Shown here: positions 23,280 to 34,982 of the stretch, piece after piece
Layout: every line of letters starts with the position of its first letter
Position numbering within the stretch: position 1 is the first letter of the stretch
Assembly (NCBI GenBank): GCA_914767715.1
Contig: OU612075.1
Span: 14,882,001 to 14,946,000 of the forward strand
DNA from: Membranipora membranacea
Taxonomy: Eukaryota > Bryozoa > Gymnolaemata > Cheilostomatida > Membraniporidae
Direction of reading: 5' to 3'
Length of the DNA: 64,000 nt
Position numbers and translations under genes: made by a program
The notes under the pieces: model-generated
Told to the model about the DNA's origin: nothing
What the model saw: the letters and a program-made list of their open reading frames with translations, nothing else
The model's database searches: none

Positions 23280-25033
23280 CTAACCTAGCAGTTGGTTCCT
23301 AAATGCATTAATCATTTTTTGCATGTTTTCTGCATATTTTTCCTGGTTTCGAGCTCTTGTCAAATCAGCATTTACAATTTTTGCTGGGCAGCAGAATAGT
23401 TGACCATCAATATCACTGCTTTGGCCTCTGATCTGATAGCAGGCTTGATTCCGTTTTGAATCAGCTAAAATCTCTCCAATCGTCAGGCAGCTAGATCGGA
23501 GGGCTTCGTTACCTCCGGTGGGATTATCACCCTTACTACTGCTGACACTAGGTGGACAGCACCAGTCTACCACAGTCTCATTCACACGAATGTTGTAGCA
23601 TTGATTGCTTACAGGGCCCGCAGATGCAATCCAGCTAGGCTTACATTCATTATGACAGAATAGAGGAATGAAGTCCTCGAAATTGCTGTTGCCGTTGGTG
23701 TAAGGTTGATTGAACTTACCATCTGCACCATACCGGTCGCAGTCAGATGGATGGCCCCAAATACAACACCAATCGTAGCCAAGAGGGCTAGTACGGAACT
23801 TGAAGCAACTGTCACCAGATATTGTTTTAAATGTATTTCCAGGGCACCTGCCTCGTACATGCCCATTTCCAGGGCAACACCACTCATCTGACAGGTCATA
23901 TTGGTCATTGATACTGTTATCATAAAGTTCTACGTCGCCATGAACAAAACGATAGCAGCTTGTTCCTGCAGAAGATGTGTTCCTCTTCGATGTGAAGCTA
24001 CATTCCGTATAAATGACAGAATTTCCATTTCCATTTCCATTAGCTGCAAATAGATCACAGTTATGTTAGATAGTGATAGTTACTAAACACTCTCCGTTTG
24101 GTTCTTTGTTCATCTTGATGCTGAGAAATCAGTACAGTCTCTCAACTAATAAATCAAATATCACGAACGAACGGGTAGCAATGATAGGACTGGTAATTAT
24201 ACTCACGTTGCCCAAAGCCGTTTCGTTTATTTTCCTCTAATTTTTCTTGCAGAATTGTATTCGCGTTGACACTGACAGATAAAGTAAGTATCACAACAGC
24301 TACTATTGCTAAACTGAAAATAAAAGCCAACATGATCGGATAAGTCGAAAGATGAAAGATGGAAATAAAAAATCTTGCGGTCAAATGCGGCAGAATGCAT
24401 TGTTTATATCACCTACGATTGATTCTCGTCAAGAGAACTAAGCTTTTCTTATTTTCCTAAATTAGATATCGGCCCTTTTACTGTCAATGCAAGGTTCAAA
24501 TCAACCTATTTCTTTGTGTATGTTAGAGTTGGTAAAAACTCTTAGACCAAAAAGATGTAAATTATTCCCGACAGTGAAAATCCACATACAGTTGTATAGT
24601 TAGAATTATATGGAGAAGTAATCAAGAAATATAATTGAATAGATTTTTATATTAGTCCCAGCCCAACAATACGATATAAACAAACTTAATGGTATATTGG
24701 ACTTTACTTTGAACCGCTCGTGACAATCTTAGATAGTAAAATCTCAAGCTTACAATGTACTATCAACTTTGTATTAAGGAACCTACAGGACTATTCAACT
24801 GAGACAAGGGAGATTTATCAGATACTAAGAAAAATGGCCAACTGAAGGCCAAGTCTGCACCTGACTTCTTAGCATGTGCATAAATCCATTTTGTACGGCC
24901 CTTTTTTACATACCCAGTGTCTGACGACAGCACTAAACAAAGACACACTCACCCGCATACACCAATATATAGGGATGATGAAGCAGATAATGACAAACAC
25001 TACTACTAACCTTTTATTCATCTCCATATTCAT
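23280..25033 (-). CDS. Secreted Asn/Gly-rich WCCP-module protein, copy 2 (full length)
   Basis: Three coding exons: 25011-25033 (MNMEMNK plus two bases, donor GTTAGT), 24207-24313 (signal-peptide core LAIVAVVILTLSVSVNA) and 23280-24043. Phases are 2 and 1 and all join in frame, giving about 297 residues. After a short Asn-Gly run come cysteine modules: CSFTSKRNTSS..CYRFV..DEWCCP, then CPGNTFKTISG..CFKFR..YDWCC, then CHNECKPSW..CYNIR..VDWCCP, then a segment with ACYQIR and FCCPAKI, and a charged tail ending AFRNQLLG. There is no stop, unlike copy 1. The modules resemble those of the repeat gene next door. Function unknown; inferred to be secreted and disulfide-rich. Confidence 0.65.
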
Positions 25034-25752
25034 AAGACTGATCAGTTCAGTGCTCTCCACCAACAATGCTGGACCCTGTTTAATTTGAAGCCTTTAAACA
25101 CGGTATTAATGCTTTAAATGGTTTCTAACTGAACCAGCTCAGTATGATGAAACTTTTATGTTAAAATTCATAATCCTTCAAAATTGAGGAAGCATGCTAG
25201 CCTCTCCCAAACTAATAATAGCCTCCATGGAACAATCATATATTTCCTCATTGAATTGTGTGTATTATTGTGGATAGGTACGGCACAAGGAAACATCAAT
25301 CAGATCTTCCTTGTCCTGACAGATGTCTGGTGGTTCCTGGACCAGTATTGAGGTGTTAGGTTATGTCAGGCTCAGAAATGATTGATTGCCGGTCATGCGA
25401 ACTTTACCAAGGTGAATCAAACAACCAAACATGGGCGATTGTCAAGCAGGTAGGTTCTTGGGTGCAATAAAGAAGGGATTCACTGTATCCTTTGTGTATT
25501 TGTCAAATTGAAATAGCTCTTTATTGTGAATTAATTGTTGAAAAACACCAATGTTTATGGGAGTCAAGCTAGATTCAGAAAGTCATGCAAATTTGACAAC
25601 GAACAAAAAAAGTTACAAGTTATTGTTTTTTCATTCTATTTTCTAGCTACAGTTTGACTTTTCTGCGCTGATGCAGGTGAAGAGCATGGTAGAACATAAA
25701 ATCGTCAGAGTAGGCTTTAGTCGGTGCATGAGTTTGTCGATGCTGGACAGCA

Positions 25753-27094
25753 TTAAAATGAGTCATAAATCTTGTAACATCTTGGTTTGGGGGTGTTTGA
25801 GTAGACCCGTCCTTCCTGAAAGCAGAACCTCTCGAAACCTAAAGAACTATTAAACCGTCTCTGTACTGTTTCAATGCTGTAACGTCTGAACACATTTTGA
25901 GGACCGCACCAGCGGGTAGTGGTGCCATTGCTTGACGCACAGTTCCCTTTGTTATCAGCAGGGCTATTCCATGGACCGTTCAGAATTCCGCAACATTTTG
26001 GAGTATTGCCCCATTCTGAAAAGGTCAATCCTTGCTGACAATCATTTGTACTTAGGAAACTGCACCTTTCTTTTGTAGGAGTCTTTGGAGTCGGACAGCA
26101 GAACCCAGAGCCATATAGCACCTTGCAACAGCTGTCGGAAGTGGAGTTTGTCGAAAATACAAATTCCTCTTGACAGTAATTTGCATTTGGGTGTGTACAC
26201 CTATTTATGATGGGATTAACTATTTCCGTGCGTTGATAGATTTTGCCGGTTTTAGGGTTACATATATTATATTATTGGTATCAATTTTACCATTACTCGT
26301 CAGCCGATGGGCACTGTTGGAGACACAAGAGTTAGGACAGCACCAGCGGGTGGTGGTATCATTGCTTGATCCACAGTTTCATTTGTTGTCAGGGCAATTC
26401 CATGGACCCTTGAGAATTTCACAACATTTTGCAGTACTGCGGTTGACTGAGACGGACCATCCAGGCTGACAGAGACATGCATTTGGTATAGTGCATGAGT
26501 TGTGCCCCAGATCATACTCGTCACTTTCATTACCTAGCATTCAAACAAAAAAATAATGTTTATCCATAGTGAGTGGCAAAGTTTGATATGAATAAGGAAA
26601 TGATTCATAGCTGATTTCACCATTTCGTTGACTTGATAAATTAGGCTAGATTAGTTGAATAGGTTTTACACAGTTCAAATGGAGAAAAATCGTTTGGTCT
26701 TGCAGTTATGCAGTATGGTTTTGCTGAGAGAGTTAGTTCTACGGGGTGTGGATATTAAGCAATATTTTACATGGTTGAGGTTTTTTCTCACTCAGTAAAC
26801 GGTGAATTATTCTGCCCTGTGTTTCAGGACTGCCTTATGTCTAAAATCTCCGAAGCCGTCTGGTATTTATCAATAACACCCTCATGACTATAACTACTAG
26901 AGTTATCAGTTTCTACCATGGGGTCACTTCTCATCTTTAGATAACCAAATGGGGAACAGATGGGTAAGGATAATTCCCAGTAAATTTATATATATCAAAG
27001 TGATTCGCACTCACCAATTTCATACCTCATCATGTCATGTGCCTCAGCCATGCAAAAAATGCATGTCTCTATCAGGACGGTAGTTGTCAGTGAG
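25753..27094 (-). pseudogene. Decayed paralogue of the WCCP/FCCP repeat gene
   Basis: Exon 27015-27094 matches the signal exon of the functional copy but has GTC where that copy has its internal ATG. Exon 25753-26533 begins GNESDEYDLGHNSCTIPNA. A TGA at 26379-26381 replaces the Gly codon of the NCPDSTKGNCG motif. A frameshift follows in the Asn-rich linker before YQRTEIVNPIINRCTHP. Two conserved cysteines are lost further on (GPWNSP and RWCGP for GPWNCP and RWCCP). It also lacks the alpha2 and beta2 region of the 3.7-kb gene. With stop, frameshift and Cys losses it is very likely non-functional. Confidence 0.75.
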
Positions 27095-27099
27095 CTAAA

Positions 27100-28080
27100 A
27101 AAAGTGTTAAAAAAAGATTTTATCATATTCAAATACAAACGCGATCGATGCATATGAGTGGGGTTATGATGTTGATAAGTTGGAGTTATCTAGATAAAAA
27201 AAACTATAAGGATAACTGATCAAATGTGGAACAGATTAAGTCTGCAAAAATATTTTCAAAAATCGAGTGGGAGGAGATGAAGTTTTAATTTCTACTGCTT
27301 CAAGATCAAACTACTGTAACCTCACCGAGCAGAGTTTTGTATACAATCAATAATCATGAGAATTATGAGCTCAATTGTCTCTTAATTGTGAGGCAGCAAA
27401 GAGAAATGTATTAACCCGTGCAATCAATATGAATCATTTCAACTATAGGCAAGACGACATAAATCTTGGTAATAAGAATCATTTGTAGATGCTGGTCTAT
27501 CTAAGCCTGTGTTCTACGTAGTGTGTCATTTTGGAAGAGACTGACTATAATTAAAAATGCAGCAATATAATTATAAAATCTCAATTTGGTATAAAATGTC
27601 GATTATTTTGAAATTTTTCCTTATTATCAAGACAAATGCAACTTTATTGTTAGATATGGGAGAAGTTTTAGAGACTCGACAAATTGCATCTTGTTAGTTG
27701 TTTTTATATCCAAGTTTACTTGGCAAGCATGAAATGAATAACAACAATAAACGCATTTAGCACATTAAGAATATTGATTGTTTTTTGTTAATATTTTCAA
27801 CTATTGGTTGGGTCATTAAGGGGGCCCAGGTAGGAAAATTCACTTGAACCTAAAAAAATGTGTCAAGTAGTGACATAGAAATCAAGTCTTACAGACTTGA
27901 TATTCAATGAAGTGTTTCACATGCGACAAACAAAAACTTATTCATTTTCTATAAACTAATTCTGTAAAGCTTACCAAGTATTATATTATATAATATATGC
28001 ACTTTATTTCACTGATCAATGTTCTGTCAAAACAAATGAGATCATGTGTAGACATCAAGATGAAGTTAATTACTAAGAAG
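27100..28080. other. Intergenic, nothing recognised
   Basis: AT-rich sequence between the duplicated cysteine-rich unit and a LINE fragment. No exon, SINE or inverted repeat stood out. Confidence 0.4.
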
Positions 28081-28142
28081 AATGAATCTATAAAATAATC
28101 TAAAAAATTGCTCTCTGGTCAGGAAATTACACGGAAAATAAT

Positions 28143-29190
28143 TCAAAAATATCTAAAGAACAGATTCTTCCCCAAGTGTGCAGTTCTACTTTTTGGTGGA
28201 ATAGTTCTGCGACTGTGAGTGCTAGGCCGACCGGGTATGTAACAGTGAAAAATATGATGGTCATCAGCTAAGATCTTATTGGCATACCGGAGGCATACTA
28301 TATCTAGATACACATTGAGTTCCTCTAATTTGAGAAACGCCAACCTAACGGCGTAGTGTTCTAGTCGGGGAAGAATAATGAACAAGCACAGCCTTTGGTA
28401 TCTCTCGAGCTTGTCTTTGTCATATTTTGCTATATATGGGTACCAGCTCGGTGCTGAATACGAGATGATTGACAGTATGCAAGCCTGATAAAATAGCACA
28501 AGACCTGATGTAGCGACACCTGCTTTCTTTAGATTAACAAGTGCATGGTAGGCTGATCGAGATTTGGAGATAACATTGTCACCATGGTTAGTGAACTTCA
28601 TGTGAGAATCGTCTGTTACTCCTAGCAGTTTGGTGTGATTGCCGATTTGCACATTGGCTCCGTTGATTGTTACTGGGTCAATGGAAATCGACTTCTGGAG
28701 TGTAAAGTTCATAGCTGTGGACTTAGAAGCATTGAGTAGCATAAAGTTGTCATTACACCACTGTGATGCATAGTCGGCAGCTTTCTGTAGTATGTTACTA
28801 TGTAGTGATACAGTGGCTTTGTGTGCTGTTGTGTTGCTGACGAGAGCATCTGCTGATGATACGGCAGTGTATATAGTGGTGTCGTCAGCATACTTCACAA
28901 AGTCTGCATCTGGAGTCAGGTCATTTATGAAAGTGTTCCACAAGATCGGCCCCATTATAGTGCCCTGTGGTACCCCTATATGACAGGGTTGGTAGCTGGA
29001 GGTGTGGTCTTGATACCTAACACATTGAGAGCGATCAGTGAGAAAGCTCTTTACAAGATTTACGATTGAAGGCTGGACATTCAGCTGACATAGTTTAGTG
29101 ATGGCATAATCTGGCCGCATTCTGTCGAATGCCTTGCTAAAGTCTAACATCAGCGCTTGAGTAGTAATCGTGTTCTTATTGTCAAGCTAT
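28143..29190 (-). mobile_element. 5'-truncated LINE, reverse transcriptase domain
   Basis: An open frame of about 340 residues on the minus strand. It contains the palm motifs LDFSKAFDRM, GVPQGTIMGP and YADDTT, then a thumb region (KLLGVTDD, AYHALVNLKKAG) and a C-terminal PPKSRTAHLGKN. It is preceded in frame by TITTQALM, where the LINE sequence appears to stop, so the endonuclease and N-terminal fingers are gone. It is open across the whole fragment, suggesting a fairly recent insertion. It is of the non-LTR class and cannot move by itself. Confidence 0.85.
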
Positions 29191-29199
29191 CCACGGCAT

Positions 29200-31400
29200 G
29201 TTATACAGCTTATTTTCTTGAGATAAACAGGACTCTACACGTTCAACATTCAGCCAGCAATTTATACATTAGTCTACTAACGCTGTGCCATCAAAAATAA
29301 GTAATCTGAACTCTTATTGGCTACCAGCGATACCCACTATGTGGAAGTATGGTATAGCACCTGGTGGTGCAAGTCAACCATTAACCTAAAAATATAAAGA
29401 AAAGATAAGTTTTGTATTCTGTTATTTTAAGGTAATCAATCTTCATAAAATGATTTTTTTTAGCCGAGCAAAGACTTCCTTGTCATTAAAGAAAATATAA
29501 AACTGTTTTGGAATTATAAGGATTAAGATTTTTTACGTTTTTTCGCCTCAAATGCTTCTCTATTGGTACAAATATAAGTAAAATTAATTAGTAGAATTTC
29601 CGACCATGGTGCAAAACTGCCTCATAAAATCAAATCAAATGATGTAGACCGCAGACCCACTTTTATTTCATTTGATAATTCTAGATGGGCCTGCTGCGAT
29701 AATTCTAGTTTTGTTTGTATCGAATGGCCTTTAATGGTTGAAAGTTCTTAGAAGTGAAAGTATGTTTTATAGCTTGTAGAGTCTGTTGAGAGAAGACATT
29801 CATAGTGTATCAACTGCAATAAAATCCCATGACCATGCTCATCTTTGTTGAAGCTTGCACAAGTGTGTCCTGTCACTGCTCTACAATTTTGTATGCATTG
29901 TGAAAGGTAAATGAGGAAAATATACGTTTAGGATAGAAAAGGACTAGGAACCTGTGCTATGAATCTTTTGGCATACTTTAATAAGGGTTGTTGTGTTTTT
30001 TTTTATACATTTATTGACAACAGTCTTCATTAATATGATATTCTTCCGAATGTTTCAAAACGATCAAAAATACAAACCAGAAGTGAAACATGCGGAAGTT
30101 CTTCAAGTAACACAGTCTTGAGTTTTATTGTGTCTGGACCTTGTTGGGAAAGCTCACAGAGCCAAAAAATTCTAAGCTGGTCATGTACACAATTTTTTGC
30201 GTCCTTGGTGAGCCACTACAGGGCACGGTATTGGCAAAACTCAGGATTTAGTTCCTCTCAGGTTGAGAGCTCTGGTCATGCTGTTGAACAAGAAATAAAA
30301 TTAAATATGCTATGTATACTCATGTGTTAAAATCATGGTCTTGGGATGTACTAAATTTAACAATATATACCTATATTATAAAACATTGTATAACATTTGC
30401 TTATATTGTGTCCTGTGAACAGTGAAGATAGTGTATGCTATGCATTCATTGGCTGGACAGTTGCACTTATTTCCTTGAAGGTTGACCTGTTTAGTCTAAA
30501 GTTTGTCAACAGGGTGTGTGTTAACCTCAGTGTTAACTTTGGTTGATTGTCTCATTTAGATTAAAACGAATATAATATTGATTAGTTGTTGTATGTCAGA
30601 TTTTGTATGTGCATATTGAAGCACTCCGGCAATTTTTGTAAGACTTATCAGGTTATAAAAATAATTTTCTAATCGATTGATAAAATCTAGTTTGTCCAGA
30701 TTTGCACCTTGGTTGGGATCAAGACCTCTGGCATGTATTGTTCATAGATAAAGGTCTCGGCAATGAATGATTGCTACCCAGCAGACCAGCAACAACCACC
30801 ATAACCTTCACAATACAGAGATTTCGACACATCACAGAATGCGATGTGACATCATAGATAAAATATAAGCTCAATTAAGTCAAATAAGCCTGCTCGCTGT
30901 CGAATCCTGAACCAATCACATTCTTTCTGTTGCAGATAATCCAATCACTTATGATAACTTGAGAACATATCAGGCTTGTACAGCAGGTTGCTAGCATTGA
31001 AAAACGGCTGTACAGCATATTAGCTGTGTTGACAACCAGGAAACTGTGCCAAAACATTATTTTGAGAGGACATGCAAAATCAGATCCTATGGCCTTGCTT
31101 CAAACAGAGGTAGCATTCCATACCTGTTTTTTTTGTAATTTCACTCAGATAGAAGCTGTGCAACGCAGGACAGCTGGAAAGAAAACAAAGTGACAATCTA
31201 ACAAACCATATAACAATAACATAAGCCTTTATCAGAGATATAGAGTGGAAAGTAAAAATTATAATGATACAAAATTATAAAACCTTTTTGAATGATTCTT
31301 CTGCAGAATGAGTGTCTTACAATCAGCATCATTAGTTATGCAGGCTAGTTTATGCAGTTTATGCATCAGCATATGCATATGATGAATATGATTTTGATAA
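29200..31400. other. Intergenic; possible LINE 3' end near 29,998-30,060
   Basis: Mostly unassigned. The block ACATTTATTGACAACAGTCT at about 30,006 resembles the LINE 3' end at 60,180 (ACGTTTATTGACAAGCAATC), so it may be the tail of the decayed LINE at 31.4-32.2 kb. No exon was recognised. Confidence 0.3.
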
Positions 31401-31409
31401 AGTAAAAAT

Positions 31410-32229
31410 ATCATTTATGAAGATGAGAAACAAAGTTGGTTCTAGGATTGAACCTTGAGGGACCCCTTTGATGATGAGCAATCAACAAGATTCAATACAT
31501 TAGAGTTCAAAACTGCTTCCTATCTGTTAGAATGGTGTCAGGAAGTTTAACCAAATTTCCTCTGATTCCACAAGCCTTTAACTGATTGTGTAGTAGAAAA
31601 TGGGACACACAGTCAAATGCTTTTTTAAAATCCAGAAAAATTAATTACATCATTTTTCAATTCATTCTTTCCATCAAAGAGTCTGAAATGATTTTAAATA
31701 ATTTGTCTGAACAAGAATGTCCTTTTTCTAAATCAACATTGAAGGTCATGGATGATTTTTGCTCAGTGAGGTATTTTTGCAGATGTAAGTTTGTATGTTT
31801 CTCAATTGGTTTTGGAAGAACAGGTAAAACCATTATCGACTTATAATCTGATGGGTTATTCGTATCACCAGATTTATGTGCTGGTGAAACTCGAGCTAGT
31901 TTGAAGGGAACTGCCCTTTGCTTAAAACCCTGTTAAACATATCAGTGACCATGTTCACAAATATAAGACCAAACAAGCTTGAAAAGCCTTACTGTTTTTC
32001 TGTCAGGTATTGCACTTTTACTATCAGGAATGTGGAACAATATACTTGTACATGTGAAAGAGGTGAATTGAGGTGTGACTGTCAAATTATGTTCTGCTAA
32101 GGGAAATGTCATCGCACCAGTTACAGCAAGGTTCATTGTCATTGATTTTGCAATGGATGTGAAATGGCTATTAAATTTGTCTGCACTCAAATTTTTCCGT
32201 GTTTCCACCATCCTCTTTTTACCTAGCAT
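31410..32229 (-). mobile_element. Decayed LINE reverse transcriptase fragment
   Basis: Minus-strand reading across several frames gives FNSHFTSIAKSM, NMVTDMFNRVLSKGQFPS, LIFLDFKKAFDCVSHFLL and KGVPQGSILEPTLF. These are the fingers and palm blocks of a LINE reverse transcriptase in the correct order. At least three frameshifts and several stops separate them, so this is an old relic. It is similar in type to the LINE at 60.2-61.2 kb. Confidence 0.75.
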
Positions 32230-33899
32230 TTAGATTAAAACTATTAAGGAAACCCAAGCGTCCAACAGATATACTAAGATGAGGTTGGTGTTTATATATG
32301 CTGGCAAATTCAACTTAATTGAAAATATACATTATCAATAGATGGATACTTACCAAATATAATTTAACCACTGCATGATGCAATTCTTTTTCTCACCACG
32401 CCAGGATTTTCTTGTTGCTCTTGAAGCTTGTAAGCCTAAACCTTCTGCATGACAGTCATTCTAACATGCAGATAGTTTTCCCTGCATGCTGCTACATTCA
32501 TCAATGGTCACCGCTACTATGGGCTGGCCCATTGCTTCCCATTGATTGTGGTATGACAGTGTGTTTGAACAGTAACTGTGATTTATAGCAAAAAGACTGA
32601 TGTAAATATGGAACCTGGCTGTTTTAGGGTATGAAAACTACATTAAAATTCATACATTTCAAACATGGACGATGCCAGTAGTTTAATGATCTCATATGTG
32701 TGTTATTTTGTAATATGAGCAGAGTAAAAAACCAACATAAGCAATATATATGTTTACAATGAATGAGCTTGAAATCAAATTCAAACAGTATATTTACAAA
32801 TGAGCTAACAATCACCAAACAAGGAGCATATAAATATGTTATAAAGAACTTACAAAAACTGGGCAGGATGGATTGATTATTTCTCACAGTGGGACTTCCC
32901 TGCTGCTAGATCCATAATTGCAAGTATAGGGTTGGATTGATGTCAAAATCGAGCAACTGGGTCAATATTGACTGTTATCTCGAAACTCTTAGTCTAATAT
33001 ATCACTGAAATGAATATGAAGATCGTATTTGGGATCAACGATCGAAGCATGAAACAAGATGCACCCGTGCCATATGACTTGCTCAGCAAAAAATTGATAT
33101 TATTATCAAGAAATTTATAAAATAGAATTCAGTTCAATAACAACAACAACCTTTTCCGAAAATATTCATGATTTCCTAACATAATGTTTATGCATTATGC
33201 ATGATTTCGTAACATAATATATGAATTGTCTAATTTGTTGTACCCCATAAATTGAACAGCAGAATAATTTCTAGAATCTGTTTCTTTTTCCTAACGTACA
33301 GTACAGTTTGCCTTGTGTTCTGTTGTGTTTGGCTGTGGCATAAAATGGGCATTCATTACGCTGACTGTTTAGCCTTTGGTCATACCCTAATATCTTAAAA
33401 AAAAGTCAATAAGCTCAATTAAAGCCTTCCAAAAAATTGTTGATTTAATTTTGATTATTATATAACATAGGACTTGATCTGCAAGTGCGTCGTCTTCTCA
33501 CAAGTAGTTGCTGGCATTCCAGCTCCTAACTTTGTTCCTAGTTGGCCAGAATGGCAATATCATAAAATATATCACCTTCTTGGTTATGTTAGAATCTATC
33601 CTCTATCATTGGATTGACAGCTGAGTCCTATCAATATCCTTCCTAATAGCAAGTAAAAGAAAGCAATATCAGATAATTTAAGCTTTTGGTGATCCTTGAA
33701 ATCAAAAGGAAACACTCACTTTATATATGCCATTATGCAACCAAATAAAATTCAAGACTTAGTGCTGTAAATAAGGTGCATGGTTATTGCTGTATGTGCC
33801 TCATAAGTAATTCAGCTGGTTTAGTTTATTTTTGGATGGGGTTATTAAAGCTGACATACAAAAGTATGGACCCAAGTCTTAATAATTATAAATAATGTA
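32230..33899. other. Intergenic, partly duplicated with 36.1-37.3 kb
   Basis: No exon recognised. Words such as CACAAGTAGTTGCTGGC (33,500 and 36,703) and GACTTCCCTTGCTGCTAGAT-like blocks (32,886 and 36,140) are shared with the region downstream of gene A. This suggests an older duplication that also produced the orphan exon at 33.9 kb. Confidence 0.4.
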
Positions 33900-34026
33900 C
33901 GCGGTAGTCAAAACAGACTAGTTTGGGTGGAATTTTGCTAAGCTCTGTTTTATACACGCATATTCCTGAAGATCCAAGGTAGATACGGCTTCAGATTCAA
34001 TTTATAGCAAATAAAATCATAGTTGC
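33900..34026 (-). pseudogene. Orphan exon 3 of the IGFBP-like miniprotein family
   Basis: The minus strand reads CNYDFICYKLNLKPYLPWIF and, after an apparent 2-base deletion, GICVYKTELSKIPPKLVCF. This matches exon 3 of gene A (CNNDLVCYKLNLRP, then GICVTKTELKKLPPKPVC). No matching exons 1 and 2 were found above it, so it is a remnant of an older duplicate. Confidence 0.7.
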
Positions 34027-34234
34027 AACAATATAACACCCAATCCTTACCAAATTTATTTATATTGAGTTAGAGGGAAAAAATTGCTTCACAGTAACAG
34101 CACCTCATTGTATCTATGTCCTAATCTCAGATGAAGTCCAAGTAAGTTAACATGGAATGGTGTATATAATCAAAATTAACCCTCCCCCCTCATGCCAATC
34201 TATCAGTTATTACTTATGTTCACATCAAGCTAAG

Positions 34235-34427
34235 CTATGTCTTGATCCTGTACAAACCATCATCGTCAATGGATGATCCAGAAGGCCTCTTCTTGAAATC
34301 TTGACACACAACCACAGGGGTAGTATCATCTACCCCTATTCCGTATACCGCAGGACACTGATTGTGTTCATATCCATCGTTCAGATTATGATTGATAGCA
34401 TGAGCTTTACATAGAAATGTAAATTCA
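34235..34427 (-). CDS. Candidate terminal exon, unidentified
   Basis: An acceptor-like CTTTTTTAG precedes 34,427. A 64-codon frame then runs to TAG: SEFTFLCKAH..HNQCPAVYGIGVDD..VVVCQDFKKRPSGSS. It has three cysteines and reads like an extracellular domain. It may be the last exon of a minus-strand gene together with the candidate exon at 34,983-35,528. I do not recognise the family, and there is no paralogue in the window to confirm it. Confidence 0.3.
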
Positions 34428-34982
34428 CTAAAAAAGATGGTTGATGTATTGCCAACAGCGCAAGGTCATGACATTACATTACATTTAATATTTGTGTTTG
34501 TCACCTTAAAAAAGTTGTTTTCAATTATTTATTGGCTTTTCTGGAGAACCGAATCAGCAGAGGTTTTCTTTTATGTCTAGAGATTGATCATTGAACAAAT
34601 TACTAAGATTTCTTTGGTCCAATGTAAAATATCATCATCAATTCACTCTAAGTATGTCCTTTTAAACAAAATGATTTGACGTAATATTATACTATGCTGT
34701 CAGTATTGTGTGTGAGTGTTATATAGATGTTATGTGTTTAGCTGTTTTAACAAGGCTCAATATTGATAACAATCCAAGCACAAAATTCTGCTGTTGACAT
34801 TTGGGACATCATCATAATAATCATAACTCAATTTCAGACACAGTCAAACTACTTAAAAATATATTTAGATTTATTTCCAAAGCATAACGAGTAATCCTAA
34901 ATGTTACATTTACATCCTATATGTCTCAAAAAGAATGCAGACAAATGTGTGGCTCAGCTATACTTATATCAACTTAGATCAA

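Larger units (their letters stand above)
23280..27094 (-). repeat. Segmental duplication unit 2 (paired Cys-rich genes)
   Basis: Same gene order, strand and exon phases as 1428-6674, with alignable intergenic DNA. The unit is shorter because the intron between the signal exon and the large exon of the repeat gene is only about 480 bp here, compared with about 1.4 kb in unit 1. Confidence 0.75.
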
